Origin: Catellatospora bangladeshensis
Lineage (GTDB): Bacteria > Actinomycetota > Actinomycetes > Mycobacteriales > Micromonosporaceae
Direction of reading: 5' to 3'
DNA: 64,000 bases
Assembly (NCBI RefSeq): GCF_016862575.1
Contig: NZ_BONF01000051.1
Coordinates: forward strand, 1 to 64,000
The notes under the pieces are model-generated. The model worked only from the letters and a program-made list of their open reading frames with translations, was not told the DNA's origin and ran no database searches. This document shows, piece by piece, positions 28,971 through 36,346 of this stretch. Within the stretch, counting starts at the first letter, position 1, and each line of letters starts with the position of its first letter. The translations under genes and the position numbers were made by a program.

Positions 28971-30614
28971 TCAGGCGGGGCGGCGGGACTGGATGATGCG
29001 GAAGCGGCTCGCGACGAACGCGCTGTCGGTGAGGGCCGCGTTGGCGGCCGGGTTGGCGCCGGAGGCGTGGAAGTCGGAGAAGGCGGCGGACTGGTTGACG
29101 AAGATCCCGCCGGTCAGGTTCGCCGACAGGTGCACGCCGACCTCCAGCGCCGCCTGCTCCACCGCGTCCAGCACGGACTCGTCGGTGCTGTAGACGGCGG
29201 CGGTGATGGCGCCCTTCGCGCCCACCGTCTCGCGGAAGATCTCGATGCTGCGCGCGGTCGAGTCGGTCGGGATCGCGAAGGTCACCGGGCCGAAGCACTC
29301 GGTGCCGTAGCCGTCGGTCACCTTGACGATCATCGGGGTGCGGCAGACCGCGTCCGCGTACGCCGGGTGGGCCAGCTCGGCCGAGTCGAGCACGACGTCG
29401 CCCAGCTTGCGGGCGGACTCGATCCGGTCCAGCACGTCGTCGTTGACGATCGCGCCGGTCAGCTCCACGGCCTTGGCCGGGTCGCCGGTGATGGCCCGGA
29501 CGCCGTCGGCGATGCCCGCCACGACCTCGTCGAAGCTCTTGTGCCCGGCCTCGGTCTCGATGCCGGCCGCCGGGATGAGCAGGTTCTGCGGGGTGGTGCA
29601 CATCTGGCCGCTGTAGAGGGTCAGCGAGAAGCCCAGGTTGCGGCACATGCCGGCGAAGTCGTCGGTCGAGTCGACGACGACCGTGTTCACCCCGGCCTTC
29701 TCGGTGTACACCTGCGCCTGCCGGGCGTTGGCCTCCAGCCAGTCGCCGAAGCCGGTCGAGCCGGTGAAGTCGATGATGCGCACCTCCGGCCGCAGCGCCA
29801 GGTCGGCGGCGATCGGGGCCTCGCGGGTGTCGACGGCGAGCTGCACCGTGTTCGGGTCGAGCCCGGCCTCGGCCAGCACCTCGCGGGCGGCCTGCACGGT
29901 GATGGCGAGCGGCAGCACCGCGCGCGGGTGCGGCTTGACCAGCACCGGGTTGCCGGTGATCAGCGAGGCGAACAGGCCCGGCCACGAGTTCCAGGTCGGG
30001 AAGGTGTTGCAGCCGATGACCAGGCCGATGCCGCGCGGCACCAGGTGGTACGTCTTGGCCAGGGTGTCGGCCTTCTTCGTCCACACCACCGAGCCGACCT
30101 GCCGGGTCTGCTCGGCGTAGCCGTACGCCACCGCCTCCAGCGCGCGGTCGAGCGCGTGCGGGCCGCCCGCCTGGAAGGCCATCACGAACGCCTGGCCGGT
30201 GGTCGCGTGCACCGCGTTGGCCAGCTCGAACACCCGCTTGTGCAGCCGGGCCAGGATCTCCAGGCACACGCCCGCGCGCACCTGCGGACCCGCGTCGCGC
30301 CACGACGGCAGCGCGGCCTGCGCCGCGGCGATCAGGGCGTCCGGCCCCGTGCGGGGGTATCGCACGTCGAGCGCGACCCCGAACGGCGAGCGCTCCGGGG
30401 CGACCCACTCGTCGGCGGGCTGGTCCAGCGGGAAGTCCTTGCCGAGCAGGGCGGTGAACGCGGCCTTGCCGTCGGCGGCGGCGGTCTCGCCGTACACCTT
30501 CGGGCTGGGCGACTCCGGGTACGCCGACCAGTAGCCGCGCTCGGTGATCGCCCGCAGCGCGCTGTTCAGCAGCTCCTCATGGGTGGTGAAGAGATCCGTG
30601 GCGGTAGCAGTCAT
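28971..30614 (-). CDS. paaN: PaaN-type aldehyde dehydrogenase
   Basis: A 547-residue aldehyde dehydrogenase superfamily member. The N-terminal YWSAYPESPSPKVYGETAA is the hallmark of the actinobacterial PaaN form; the NAD site VIGCNTFPTWNSWPG, the general base region VDSTDDFAG and a catalytic cysteine in LYSGQMCTTPQN follow. In paa gene sets the enzyme handles an aldehyde from ring-cleaved phenylacetyl-CoA. It lacks the MaoC hydratase domain of PaaZ. No other paa genes are in the window, so it may work with genes elsewhere or on another aldehyde. ATG 30614. Confidence 0.88.
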   Translation of the reverse strand: MTATATDLFTTHEELLNSALRAITERGYWSAYPESPSPKVYGETAAADGKAAFTALLGKDFPLDQPADEWVAPERSPFGVALDVRYPRTGPDALIAAAQAALPSWRDAGPQVRAGVCLEILARLHKRVFELANAVHATTGQAFVMAFQAGGPHALDRALEAVAYGYAEQTRQVGSVVWTKKADTLAKTYHLVPRGIGLVIGCNTFPTWNSWPGLFASLITGNPVLVKPHPRAVLPLAITVQAAREVLAEAGLDPNTVQLAVDTREAPIAADLALRPEVRIIDFTGSTGFGDWLEANARQAQVYTEKAGVNTVVVDSTDDFAGMCRNLGFSLTLYSGQMCTTPQNLLIPAAGIETEAGHKSFDEVVAGIADGVRAITGDPAKAVELTGAIVNDDVLDRIESARKLGDVVLDSAELAHPAYADAVCRTPMIVKVTDGYGTECFGPVTFAIPTDSTARSIEIFRETVGAKGAITAAVYSTDESVLDAVEQAALEVGVHLSANLTGGIFVNQSAAFSDFHASGANPAANAALTDSAFVASRFRIIQSRRPA

Positions 30615-30662
30615 GCCCTCATCATGCCCGACGCCGTGAGCGGCGCCACCCTCCCGGCTTGA

Positions 30663-31451
30663 TCAGCACTTTCGTGGCTTCGCGCCGTCGAGCAGGCGGA
30701 CGTACGCGTGGGAGACGTAGATGCCGTCGCCGACCCGGTTCCACAGGTCGGTGGTGCGTACCGTGCCCTCGACCTTGTCGCCCCTGACCTGGCACCGGAT
30801 CGGCAGCCGGGCGTAGTCCCCGGCGCCGCCGCGCAGCGACGCCTTGACCCTGGGGGCCGAGCGCACCCGCAGCCACTCGCCGTCGGTGTCGACCTCGCCG
30901 CGGTCGCCCGCGCCGGTCCACAGGTAGGTGACGTGCACCCAGGCGTTGTCGGTCAGGCCGAGCCCGTCCCAGAACGCGCCGTCGGCGATGTCGATGCCGG
31001 CCGGGTTGCGCACCTCGCGGCCGAACTCGTCCTCGCCGTCGTTGTGGTCGTCCTGGTACGCCGCCTGCGCCTGGGGCTTGCCGCGGGGCAGCTCGTCCCA
31101 CATGTGCCGGTCCTCGGCCCAGTAGTCGTCCTTGGTGTTCCACGGGCCGACGTCCCACACCGGCAGGAACACGCAGCGGTCGTTGCCCTCGTGGCAGACC
31201 CGTACGCTCCGGTCGCCCTCGCCGCGGTCGTTCAGCGCGCGCCAGGACGGCAGCGCCGCGAACCAGTCCCGCTTCTTGATGGTGTGGCCGTTGGCGGTCT
31301 TCCAGCCGACCAGGCCCTCGCGGGTGGCGTAGATCTTCGCGACCAGGGTGCCGCCCGCGGGCGGGGCCGAACTGGCGGGTGCGGTCGCGACGAGCAGCGC
31401 CGGGACCACACTGAGGACAGCGATCAGGGACACGAGCAAACGACGCCTCAT
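30663..31451 (-). CDS. Secreted protein with DPBB-like fold and C-terminal SH3-like domain
   Basis: About 262 residues with a clear signal peptide (MRRRLLVSLIAVLSVVPALL, cleavage after a later AxA near residue 28). The DVGPWN motif with preceding VCHEGNDRCVFLPVW is typical of double-psi beta-barrel proteins related to RlpA/expansins; the last 60 residues (LRVRSAPRVKASL to HAYVRLL) look like a bacterial SH3 domain that would bind cell wall. A role in wall binding or remodelling is inferred. The start may also be TTG 31463; both keep the signal peptide. Confidence 0.72.
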   Translation of the reverse strand: MRRRLLVSLIAVLSVVPALLVATAPASSAPPAGGTLVAKIYATREGLVGWKTANGHTIKKRDWFAALPSWRALNDRGEGDRSVRVCHEGNDRCVFLPVWDVGPWNTKDDYWAEDRHMWDELPRGKPQAQAAYQDDHNDGEDEFGREVRNPAGIDIADGAFWDGLGLTDNAWVHVTYLWTGAGDRGEVDTDGEWLRVRSAPRVKASLRGGAGDYARLPIRCQVRGDKVEGTVRTTDLWNRVGDGIYVSHAYVRLLDGAKPRKC

Positions 31452-31525
31452 GTCCCTGATCAACGATCATGCGCCCGGCCTGGTGCTGGGCGAACCGCCA
31501 GTCCGTTTCAGGCAAACCGCCCCTT

Positions 31526-32566
31526 TTATGCCGGTTGTTCGGTCGCCGGGTCCAGATCACGCTGCCAGGTCTGGAACGCGGCCATCCGGCGGAAGCCCAT
31601 CTGCTCGTTGATCGAGACCATGTAGCTGTTCTCCGCCGCGTTGAACGTGTCGATGTGCTCGATCTGCGGCTCGTTCTCCCGGAAGTAGCGCAGGTTGGCC
31701 ACCTTCACCAGCGCGCCCAGCCGGTGGCCGCGGTGCTTCGGGTCGACGATGGTGATCTGCTGGAAGGCGTGCCAGGGCGCCTCCCCGATCGAGATGAAGG
31801 TCCAGGCGACCAGGTCGCCGGAGTCCTCGTGCACCGCACCCGCGTGATACGTGCGCCGCTGCCGGGCCGCGACGACCTCCTCGATCCGGCGGAACCGGGT
31901 CACGTCCGGTTTCTCCGGCTCCACCTTGAGATCGCCCATGGGCGCGTCGGTCATCAGCCGCGAGTCGAGGTAGGCCAGGCGCTCCACCAGCTCGGCCGGG
32001 GCCGCGCCGTGCCAGTGGACCAGGCGATACCCCGCCGCCTTGGCTCGCGCCGCGGCCTCCATCCCGGCCAGCACGTTCTCGTCCACGTCAGCCATCGACA
32101 GGCGCCGCTGCACCTCGGGCAGCGTGTTGGTGAAGCCGAGCGCGGTCGCGAACGCCGGACCGGCCTCGTCGGGGGCGGGCAGGCCGGGCATCGACAGGCT
32201 GGAGCTGGAGACCAGCTCGGTGAGGCCGTGTTCGCGCGCGTACGCCAGCACGTGCTCGAACAGCGCGCGGCCGATGCCCCGGCGCCGGTAGGCGGGCACC
32301 ACCTCCAGCGTGAAGACGAGGTGCTTGAGGTTCTGCTCGGTCATGTAGACCAGTTCGAGCCGGCCCACCGGCACCCCGTCCAGCCACGCCACCCTGTCCC
32401 GCACGACGCGGGCCGGGAAGCGATGCCTCTGCATCAGCTGCCCGGCCCGTTCGGATATCCGTGGGAAGTGTGGTGTCTCGTGGTCGCATACCTGGCTCAT
32501 GACCTGGACCCAGGCGGCGACCGAGGCGGGATCGTCGGCGTCGACGGGCGCGATGTGAAGGCTCAT
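31526..32566 (-). CDS. Tandem GNAT-domain acetyltransferase
   Basis: A 346-residue protein with two GNAT folds. The first acetyl-CoA loop is VPAYRRRGIGRALFEHVL (about residues 81-98) and the second is DPKHRGHRLGALVK near residue 280, followed by the FNAAENSYMVSINEQMGF motif common to actinobacterial double GNATs. Substrate unknown. ATG 32566 starts the conserved MSLHIAPVDADD; the longer open frame would run into the family B repeat. It follows thrC on the same strand with the repeat between them. Confidence 0.85.
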   Translation of the reverse strand: MSLHIAPVDADDPASVAAWVQVMSQVCDHETPHFPRISERAGQLMQRHRFPARVVRDRVAWLDGVPVGRLELVYMTEQNLKHLVFTLEVVPAYRRRGIGRALFEHVLAYAREHGLTELVSSSSLSMPGLPAPDEAGPAFATALGFTNTLPEVQRRLSMADVDENVLAGMEAAARAKAAGYRLVHWHGAAPAELVERLAYLDSRLMTDAPMGDLKVEPEKPDVTRFRRIEEVVAARQRRTYHAGAVHEDSGDLVAWTFISIGEAPWHAFQQITIVDPKHRGHRLGALVKVANLRYFRENEPQIEHIDTFNAAENSYMVSINEQMGFRRMAAFQTWQRDLDPATEQPA

Positions 32567-32642
32567 GCCCGCCAGGGTTCCCGCCGAGCCGCCGAACCGC
32601 ACCCCGTTTTCGGCGCCGCCCACGTCCAGGGCGCCTGCCCGC

Positions 32643-32695
32643 GTTAAGAAGGGCACCTTCCTCTACGTAGACCGTTAAGAAGGTGCCCTTCCTTT
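32643..32695. repeat. Family B paired inverted repeat
   Basis: GTTAAGAAGGGCACCTTCCT, spacer with CTACGTAGACC, GTTAAGAAGGTGCCCTTCCT. Here it separates two genes read in the same direction and ends two bases from the thrC stop, so it probably ends the thrC transcript. Confidence 0.88.
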
Positions 32696-32697
32696 CA

Positions 32698-33978
32698 TCA
32701 GCCGAGGAGGCCGGCCTCGCGGGCGGCGCGCAGGGACGGCTTGACGCGGTAGGTGGGGCCGACCAGGGCGGCGACGGCGTCCAGGGTCTTGAGGCCCTCG
32801 CCGGTGTTGTAGACGACGGTCTCCAGGGTGGGGTCGAGCTTGCCGGAGGCGACCAGCTTCGCGGTGACGGCGGTGGTCACGCCGCCCGCGGTCTCGGCGA
32901 AGACGCCGGTGGTGCGCGCCAGCAGGCGGATGCCGTCGCGGATCTCGTCGTCGGAGGCGTAGTCCATCCAGCCGCCGGTGCGGCGCACCGCCTCCAGCGC
33001 GTACAGGCCGGCCGCCGGGTCGCCGATGTTCAGCGACTTCGCGATGCCGGTCGGCTTCACGGGGGTGATCACGTCGGTGCCGGCGTGCAGCGCGGTCGCG
33101 ATCGGGTTGCAGCCCAGCGACTGCGCGCCGAACACCTTCCAGCCGCCCTCGGGCGCCACCGCCAGACCGGCCGCGACCAGCTCCTCGAACGCCTTGTCCA
33201 CCTTGGTCAGCAGCTCGCCCGAGGCCATCGGGATGACGACCTGGGCCGGGATGCGCCAGCCGAGCTGCTCGGCCACCTCGTAGCCGAGCGTCTTGGAGCC
33301 CTCGGCGTAGAACGGGCGCACGTTCACGTTCACGAACGCGGTGTCCTCGAACTCGTCGGTCTCGACCAGCTCCGAGCAGAGGCGGTTCACGTCGTCGTAG
33401 GAGCCCTCGATGGCGACCAGGTCGCCGCCGTACACGGCGGTCGTGATGATCTTGCCGGGCTCCAGGTCCCACGGGATGAACACGATCGACGGGACCCCGG
33501 CGCGGGCCGCGTGCGCGGCCACCGAGTTGGCCAGGTTGCCGGTCGAGGCGCAGGCGTAGCGGGTGAACCCGAGCGCCTTGGCGGCGGTCAGCGCCACCGA
33601 CACCACACGGTCCTTGAAGGAGTGCGTCGGGTTGGCCGAGTCGTCCTTCACCCACAGCGGCGCGCGCAGGCCGATCTCGGCGGCGAGCGCGTCGGCGCGG
33701 ACCAGCGGCGTGAAGCCGGGGTCGAGCGACACCCGGTCGGCGGCGCGCTGGCCGGCGGGCAGCAGCCCGGCGTAACGCCAGATGTTCTTGGGCCCCGCCT
33801 CGATCTGCGCGCGGGTCACCGTGGCGAGCGCGTCCGCGTCGTACCAGACCTCGAGCGGGCCGAAACACTCGTAACACGCGTGCTGCGCGGCGAGCGGGAA
33901 GCGGGCGCCGCAGCCGCGGCACTCCAGCCCACGAGCGGGCGAGTCGACACCGAGCGGCGAGATGACGGCAGACGTCAT
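32698..33978 (-). CDS. thrC: Threonine synthase with N-terminal zinc ribbon, SAM-I riboswitch controlled
   Basis: A 426-residue fold-type II PLP enzyme converting O-phosphohomoserine to threonine. A zinc ribbon opens the protein (C20, C23, C35, C38: CRGCG and CYECFG), the PLP lysine is K122 in THSFKDR, and the phosphate loop is CASTGNLANS. This longer form differs from the short enzyme in classical hom-thrC-thrB operons, and no hom or thrB is near, so it may be a second copy or a related beta-replacing enzyme. ATG 33978 has AGAGGA, which follows directly on the P1 stem of the upstream riboswitch. Confidence 0.9.
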   Translation of the reverse strand: MTSAVISPLGVDSPARGLECRGCGARFPLAAQHACYECFGPLEVWYDADALATVTRAQIEAGPKNIWRYAGLLPAGQRAADRVSLDPGFTPLVRADALAAEIGLRAPLWVKDDSANPTHSFKDRVVSVALTAAKALGFTRYACASTGNLANSVAAHAARAGVPSIVFIPWDLEPGKIITTAVYGGDLVAIEGSYDDVNRLCSELVETDEFEDTAFVNVNVRPFYAEGSKTLGYEVAEQLGWRIPAQVVIPMASGELLTKVDKAFEELVAAGLAVAPEGGWKVFGAQSLGCNPIATALHAGTDVITPVKPTGIAKSLNIGDPAAGLYALEAVRRTGGWMDYASDDEIRDGIRLLARTTGVFAETAGGVTTAVTAKLVASGKLDPTLETVVYNTGEGLKTLDAVAALVGPTYRVKPSLRAAREAGLLG

Positions 33979-33990
33979 GAGATGTTTCCT

Positions 33991-34100
33991 CTCATCTTCC
34001 CGGCGTCGCCGATCTGGCCCGCCGGACGGAGTTGGCACCTGCCATCGATGGTGGTTGCCGGAGCGTCATCGGGCCGTGTCCCTCAGCTCCTCTGGATGAG
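33991..34100 (-). promoter_or_regulatory. SAM-I (S-box) riboswitch upstream of thrC
   Basis: Read on the minus strand, CTCATC (34100-34095) pairs with GATGAG (33996-33991) as P1. Between lie CAGAGGAGCTGAGGGA, GGCCCGATGA, CGGCAACC and GCAGGTGCCAACTCC, the conserved core of S-box aptamers in the right order. The ribosome site AGGA begins right after P1, and no T-rich terminator is present, so SAM binding would hide the ribosome site and stop translation. Confidence 0.92.
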
Positions 34101-34185
34101 GTATTCAGTTGTGCTTTGCAGTTAATCAGAACCGTTCTCCCCCGGGCCAGCGTTCTCACCGGGTGAGATGGACCTCACGAACGTC

Positions 34186-34235
34186 GGGAAGGGCACCTTC
34201 TTATACGCATGGCGTTAAGAAGGTGCCCTTCCTTT
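34186..34235. repeat. Family B repeat, left unit degraded
   Basis: GGGAAGGGCACCTTCTTATACGCATGGC then GTTAAGAAGGTGCCCTTCCTTT. The right unit is intact; the left has lost GTTAA. It ends seven bases before the stop of the exported helical protein and lies upstream of the thrC riboswitch. Confidence 0.85.
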
Positions 34236-34241
34236 CGGGGG

Positions 34242-35021
34242 TCAGGGTTTGAGGATGTCGCGTACGGCCTTCGCGTCGGCGAGCGCAGCGCGCAGGTGGG
34301 TGCGGGCGGCGCGCACGGCGGCACGGGCGGCGCCGGTCTTGGTGCGGATCGCGGCGGCGTCCGGGCCCGGCTCGACGGCGAGCAGGGTGTCGGCCACTCC
34401 GGCCAGGTCCACGGCGTCGAGTTCGGCCTTCAGGTGGGCGAGTTTCGCCTCGGCGTCGCCGACGTCCCTGCCCGCGGCCTTGGCGGCGGCGACCGCCTCG
34501 GCGAGCTTGCCGTGCGCGTCGCGCAGGCGGGTCAGCGCCGCCGACTCCACGTCGGCCGCGACGGTCAGGTGCACCTGCGGGCGGACCAGCAGGTAGACGC
34601 GGTAGTCCTCGACCATGCTGCGGGCGTCCGCGCGGACCGCCTCGACGGTGGTCTCGGCGGCGACCTTCGCGCGCAGCTCGGTCAGCCCGGCCAGGTCCGC
34701 GTCGATGATCTTCTGCAGGGCGGCCTGGTGCGCGTCGGTCAGGCGGGCCGCGTTGCGGATCGCCACCCCGCTCACCTTGAGCATCGCCAGGCGTCCGTCG
34801 ATGCGCGCGGTGGTCAGCTTCTTCGCGGCGTCCAGCGTGGCGGCCTTGTCCGCCGTCGCCGCCGGTGACCCGGCACGCGTGGCCGGAGCCGGAGCAGCGG
34901 CCTGGGCGGGCAGGGCGGCAGCGGCCTGGGCGGGCAGGGCGATTGCAGCACCCAGCGCGGTCACCGCGAGCAGCGCGGCCGTGCTCACCAGGGCGCGGCG
35001 GATCAGCGGTTCAGTCCTCAT
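34242..35021 (-). CDS. Exported alanine-rich helical protein of unknown function
   Basis: A 259-residue protein with a signal peptide (MRTEPLIRRALVSTAALLAV, cleavage near ALPAQA). The mature part is almost wholly helical and Ala/Asp/Lys rich, with heptad-like spacing (for example LAHLKAELDAVDLAGVADTL), suggesting a coiled-coil surface protein. Two copies of ALPAQAAA come from a short DNA duplication at 34907-34945. Its ATG lies within the last codons of the upstream lipoprotein gene (11-base overlap), so the two are translationally coupled and likely act together. I recognise no family. Confidence 0.7.
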   Translation of the reverse strand: MRTEPLIRRALVSTAALLAVTALGAAIALPAQAAAALPAQAAAPAPATRAGSPAATADKAATLDAAKKLTTARIDGRLAMLKVSGVAIRNAARLTDAHQAALQKIIDADLAGLTELRAKVAAETTVEAVRADARSMVEDYRVYLLVRPQVHLTVAADVESAALTRLRDAHGKLAEAVAAAKAAGRDVGDAEAKLAHLKAELDAVDLAGVADTLLAVEPGPDAAAIRTKTGAARAAVRAARTHLRAALADAKAVRDILKP

Positions 35022-35301
35022 CGTTCGGGCTCTCCTCTGCCTTCTTCAGCTGCCCGTCCAGCTCGCCCAGGAGCCTGTCCAGCTCGGCGAGGTCCTGGTC
35101 GGCCCGGCCCGCGGCGGCGGCCGGGTCGGCGGGGGCGGTCTCCTGCGGCGCCGGCGCGGCCGGCGTGCTCACGGTCGCGGCGGTGTCGGGCCGGACCGGC
35201 GACTGCGCGTCCCGCCCACCCGCACCCCGGCACCCGGTCAGCGCCAGCCCCAGGGCCACGGCGACCGCCGTCATAGCGATGGCACGTCTCATGCCCGGCA
35301 C
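35011..35301 (-). CDS. Small lipoprotein of unknown function
   Basis: A 96-residue protein with a lipobox LALTGC ending at about residue 24, followed by a Pro/Ala linker and an acidic helix rich in Leu and Asp (ELDRLLGELDGQLKKAEE). It would be lipid-anchored outside the membrane. GTG 35301 has GAGGG eight bases upstream; ATG 35292 is an alternative. The 3' end overlaps the next gene by 11 bases. Function unknown. Confidence 0.7.
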   Translation of the reverse strand: MPGMRRAIAMTAVAVALGLALTGCRGAGGRDAQSPVRPDTAATVSTPAAPAPQETAPADPAAAAGRADQDLAELDRLLGELDGQLKKAEESPNDED

Positions 35302-35362
35302 TCTGCGCGCCCTCGGTAAACCCCCGCCCCGCGCAATGTAAGCGTCACGTCAGGCCCCAAAC

Positions 35363-35441
35363 CGCGACGATCTTGCGTGAGCTGTGGGTACGACACGCAC
35401 CAATCAGGCGTATCAGCAACAGTTCACGCAAGATCGTCGTG
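35363..35441. repeat. Family A inverted repeat
   Basis: Arms 35363-35385 (CGCGACGATCTTGCGTGAGC...) and 35419-35441 pair in all but a few positions, with a 33-base spacer as in the copy at 2184. It lies after the ABC permease end on the minus strand and before the lipoprotein promoter region. Confidence 0.83.
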
Positions 35442-35464
35442 ATCTTGCTTGAGGCCACGCGGGG

Positions 35465-36346
35465 TTAGGAGACGACGTCCTTACGGGTGAAGCGGGCGAA
35501 GGCCAGGGCCGTGAAGAGCGTGAAGTAGCAGATCGCGGAGATGGTGCCCTTGATGATGTCGTCGAACTGCATCGGGGTGGTCAGCAGGCCGAGGTAGGCC
35601 TGGGCGAAGTGGGTGGGGAGGAAGTTGCGGAGTTCGCCGAGGGCGGTGATCTGGTCGAGGATCGACGAGACGATGTAGAGCAGGACCGCGCCGCCGACCG
35701 CGCCGAGCGGGGCGTCGGTCAGGACCGAGAGCAGGAAGGCCAGGCCCGCTACGACGAGCATGTTGACGCCGAGGAAGCCGGCGGTGGCGAGCAGGCGCAG
35801 CACGCCCTCGGCGGGCGGGATCTCGGCGGCCAGGCCGGACTGGAGCGGGTGCCAGCCGTAGCGCAGCGAGCCGAGCAGCAGGGCCGTGCCGAGCAGGGTC
35901 AGCATGGCCAGAGCGGAGTAGCTCAGCGCGACCGCGAGCTTGATGCCGAGCAGGCGGGCCCGGGGCACCGGCACCGCGAGCAGGTAGCGCAGGCTGCCCC
36001 AGCTCGCCTCCGAGGCGACGGTGTCGCCGTGGAACAGCGCCACCACCACGACCAGCAGGAAGCTGGCCGAGACGAACAGCGCGAACATGGCGAAGTTCAG
36101 GCCGCCGGAGATCGCGGCGTCGGACAGCTGCGAGAACTGGCCCCGGCCGGAGCGCCCGTCGTCGTCCTCCCCGCCCAGCTCGAACGCGATCAGCAGGATG
36201 ATCGGCAGCAGCACCATGAAGCCCAGCGCGAGCTGGGTCCGCTTGCGCCGCCACTGCCGGGCGAACTCGGTCGCGTAGGTCAGCGTGCGGGCCGGGCGGT
36301 AGCCCGCCGCCGCGCCGTCCGCCTGCGGAACAGCCGTCGTGCTCAT
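35465..36346 (-). CDS. ABC exporter permease subunit (ABC-2 type)
   Basis: A 293-residue membrane protein with six spans and a basic cytoplasmic N-terminus (FARQWRRKRTQLALG), the ABC-2 permease layout. The large loop after span 1 carries an acidic, Gly/Arg segment (GGEDDDGRSGRGQFSQL). Its ATG overlaps the stop of the hydrolase-ATPase fusion gene as ATGA, so the two are translationally coupled and should form one complex with the ATPase domain of that protein. Substrate unknown. Confidence 0.88.
   Translation of the reverse strand: MSTTAVPQADGAAAGYRPARTLTYATEFARQWRRKRTQLALGFMVLLPIILLIAFELGGEDDDGRSGRGQFSQLSDAAISGGLNFAMFALFVSASFLLVVVVALFHGDTVASEASWGSLRYLLAVPVPRARLLGIKLAVALSYSALAMLTLLGTALLLGSLRYGWHPLQSGLAAEIPPAEGVLRLLATAGFLGVNMLVVAGLAFLLSVLTDAPLGAVGGAVLLYIVSSILDQITALGELRNFLPTHFAQAYLGLLTTPMQFDDIIKGTISAICYFTLFTALAFARFTRKDVVS

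Noticed and set aside
27987..30662. Open frame of 891 codons on the plus strand
   Set aside because: It is the shadow of the beta-lactamase-fold gene and of paaN read antisense, typical of very GC-rich third positions, and has Arg/Gly/Val-rich nonsense composition.
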